A stretch of 6,197 bases of DNA from Hydrogenophaga sp. (lineage in GTDB: Bacteria > Pseudomonadota > Gammaproteobacteria > Burkholderiales > Burkholderiaceae). Below, one piece after another: positions 5,996 through 6,197 of this stretch. The position numbers and the translations under genes were made by a program. Every line of letters starts with the position of its first letter. Within the stretch, counting starts at the first letter, position 1. The stretch is taken from the NCBI GenBank assembly GCA_025458545.1, contig JALOSH010000150.1, positions 1-6,197 on the forward strand, written 5' to 3'. Below the pieces are notes generated by a model, which saw nothing but the letters and a program-made list of their open reading frames with translations, did not search any database and was not told where the DNA came from.

Positions 5996-6197
5996 TCAGG
6001 CGTGTGCCGGTTGGCGTTCGCTGCGGGCCTTGCGGGTGGGGGTGGCTGCGCTGGGGGCGGCTGCGGGTGGATCACCGGCACCCTCACGCGCCCGGCGCGC
6101 CTCGCCTTCGGCCTTGCTGTCGAGGTAGTCGATTTCGTCCACGGTGAAGGCCAGCCCGTAGACCTCGACCCCGTCGTTGTCCTGGTAGTTGTTGTTG
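5996..6197 (-). CDS. unrecognised protein, C-terminal fragment
   Basis: The last 66 residues of a gene that enters from the right edge. The visible part starts NNNYQDNDGVEVYGLAF, continues as an acidic segment TVDEIDYLDSKAEGEARRARE, and ends in an Ala/Pro-rich and then basic tail (TPTRKARSERQPAHA). The start and any domain lie outside the window. I do not recognise the family. Strand, spacing (77 bp) and element context suggest it is transcribed with or just before the DUF932 gene. The open frame and codon use typical of its neighbours support a real gene. Confidence 0.65.
   Translation of the reverse strand, partial: NNNYQDNDGVEVYGLAFTVDEIDYLDSKAEGEARRAREGAGDPPAAAPSAATPTRKARSERQPAHA

Noticed and set aside
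5148..6128. 326-codon open frame on the plus strand
   Set aside because: It lies antisense to the DUF932 gene and the right-edge gene, both of which have recognisable or coherent protein sequence and good ribosome binding sites; the antisense product is low-complexity, as expected for GC-rich DNA.

Overview
This is a GC-rich segment of a mobilizable or conjugative element (plasmid, integrative element or genomic island), most likely from a betaproteobacterium. The host guess rests on GC-rich codon use and on the look of the gene families, and it is inference. No replication gene, integrase, tRNA, rRNA, IS or CRISPR array is visible, so the type of element cannot be fixed from this window.

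Layout. (1) Positions 1-1162, minus strand: the N-terminal two thirds or so of a SNF2/RapA-type DNA-dependent ATPase, cut by a one-base frameshift near 507-509 and running off the left edge. (2) 1163-1338: a spacer holding one copy of a 16-bp repeat. (3) 1339-3029, minus strand: a two-gene mobilization operon, a MobC-like ribbon-helix-helix relaxosome protein coupled by an ATGA overlap to a VirD2-like (MOBP-type) relaxase. (4) 3030-3323: a divergent control region and probable oriT. It holds a small hairpin with a nic-like sequence, the second (inverted) copy of the 16-bp repeat, a 24-bp perfect palindrome and an array of eight heptamers mostly spaced by one or two helical turns. (5) 3324-4950, plus strand: three overlapping genes that look like a stbABC operon: a small helix-turn-helix protein, a StbB/ParA-like ATPase and a coiled-coil protein with a C-terminal membrane segment. 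(6) 4951-5057: a convergent terminator zone with two hairpins. (7) 5058-5918, minus strand: a DUF932 protein. (8) 5996-6197, minus strand: the C-terminal end of an unrecognised protein, separated from the DUF932 gene by a hairpin.

How it works together (inference). MobC and the relaxase would process oriT for transfer. The divergent Stb-like operon would control segregation and positioning of the element, as StbA/StbB do on plasmid R388, where stb genes and relaxase genes also flank the origin of transfer. The phased heptamer array just upstream of the stbA-like gene is a natural candidate for its binding site. The SNF2 helicase looks like cargo, possibly part of a restriction or defence locus that continues leftwards, and appears inactivated here unless the frameshift is a sequencing error.
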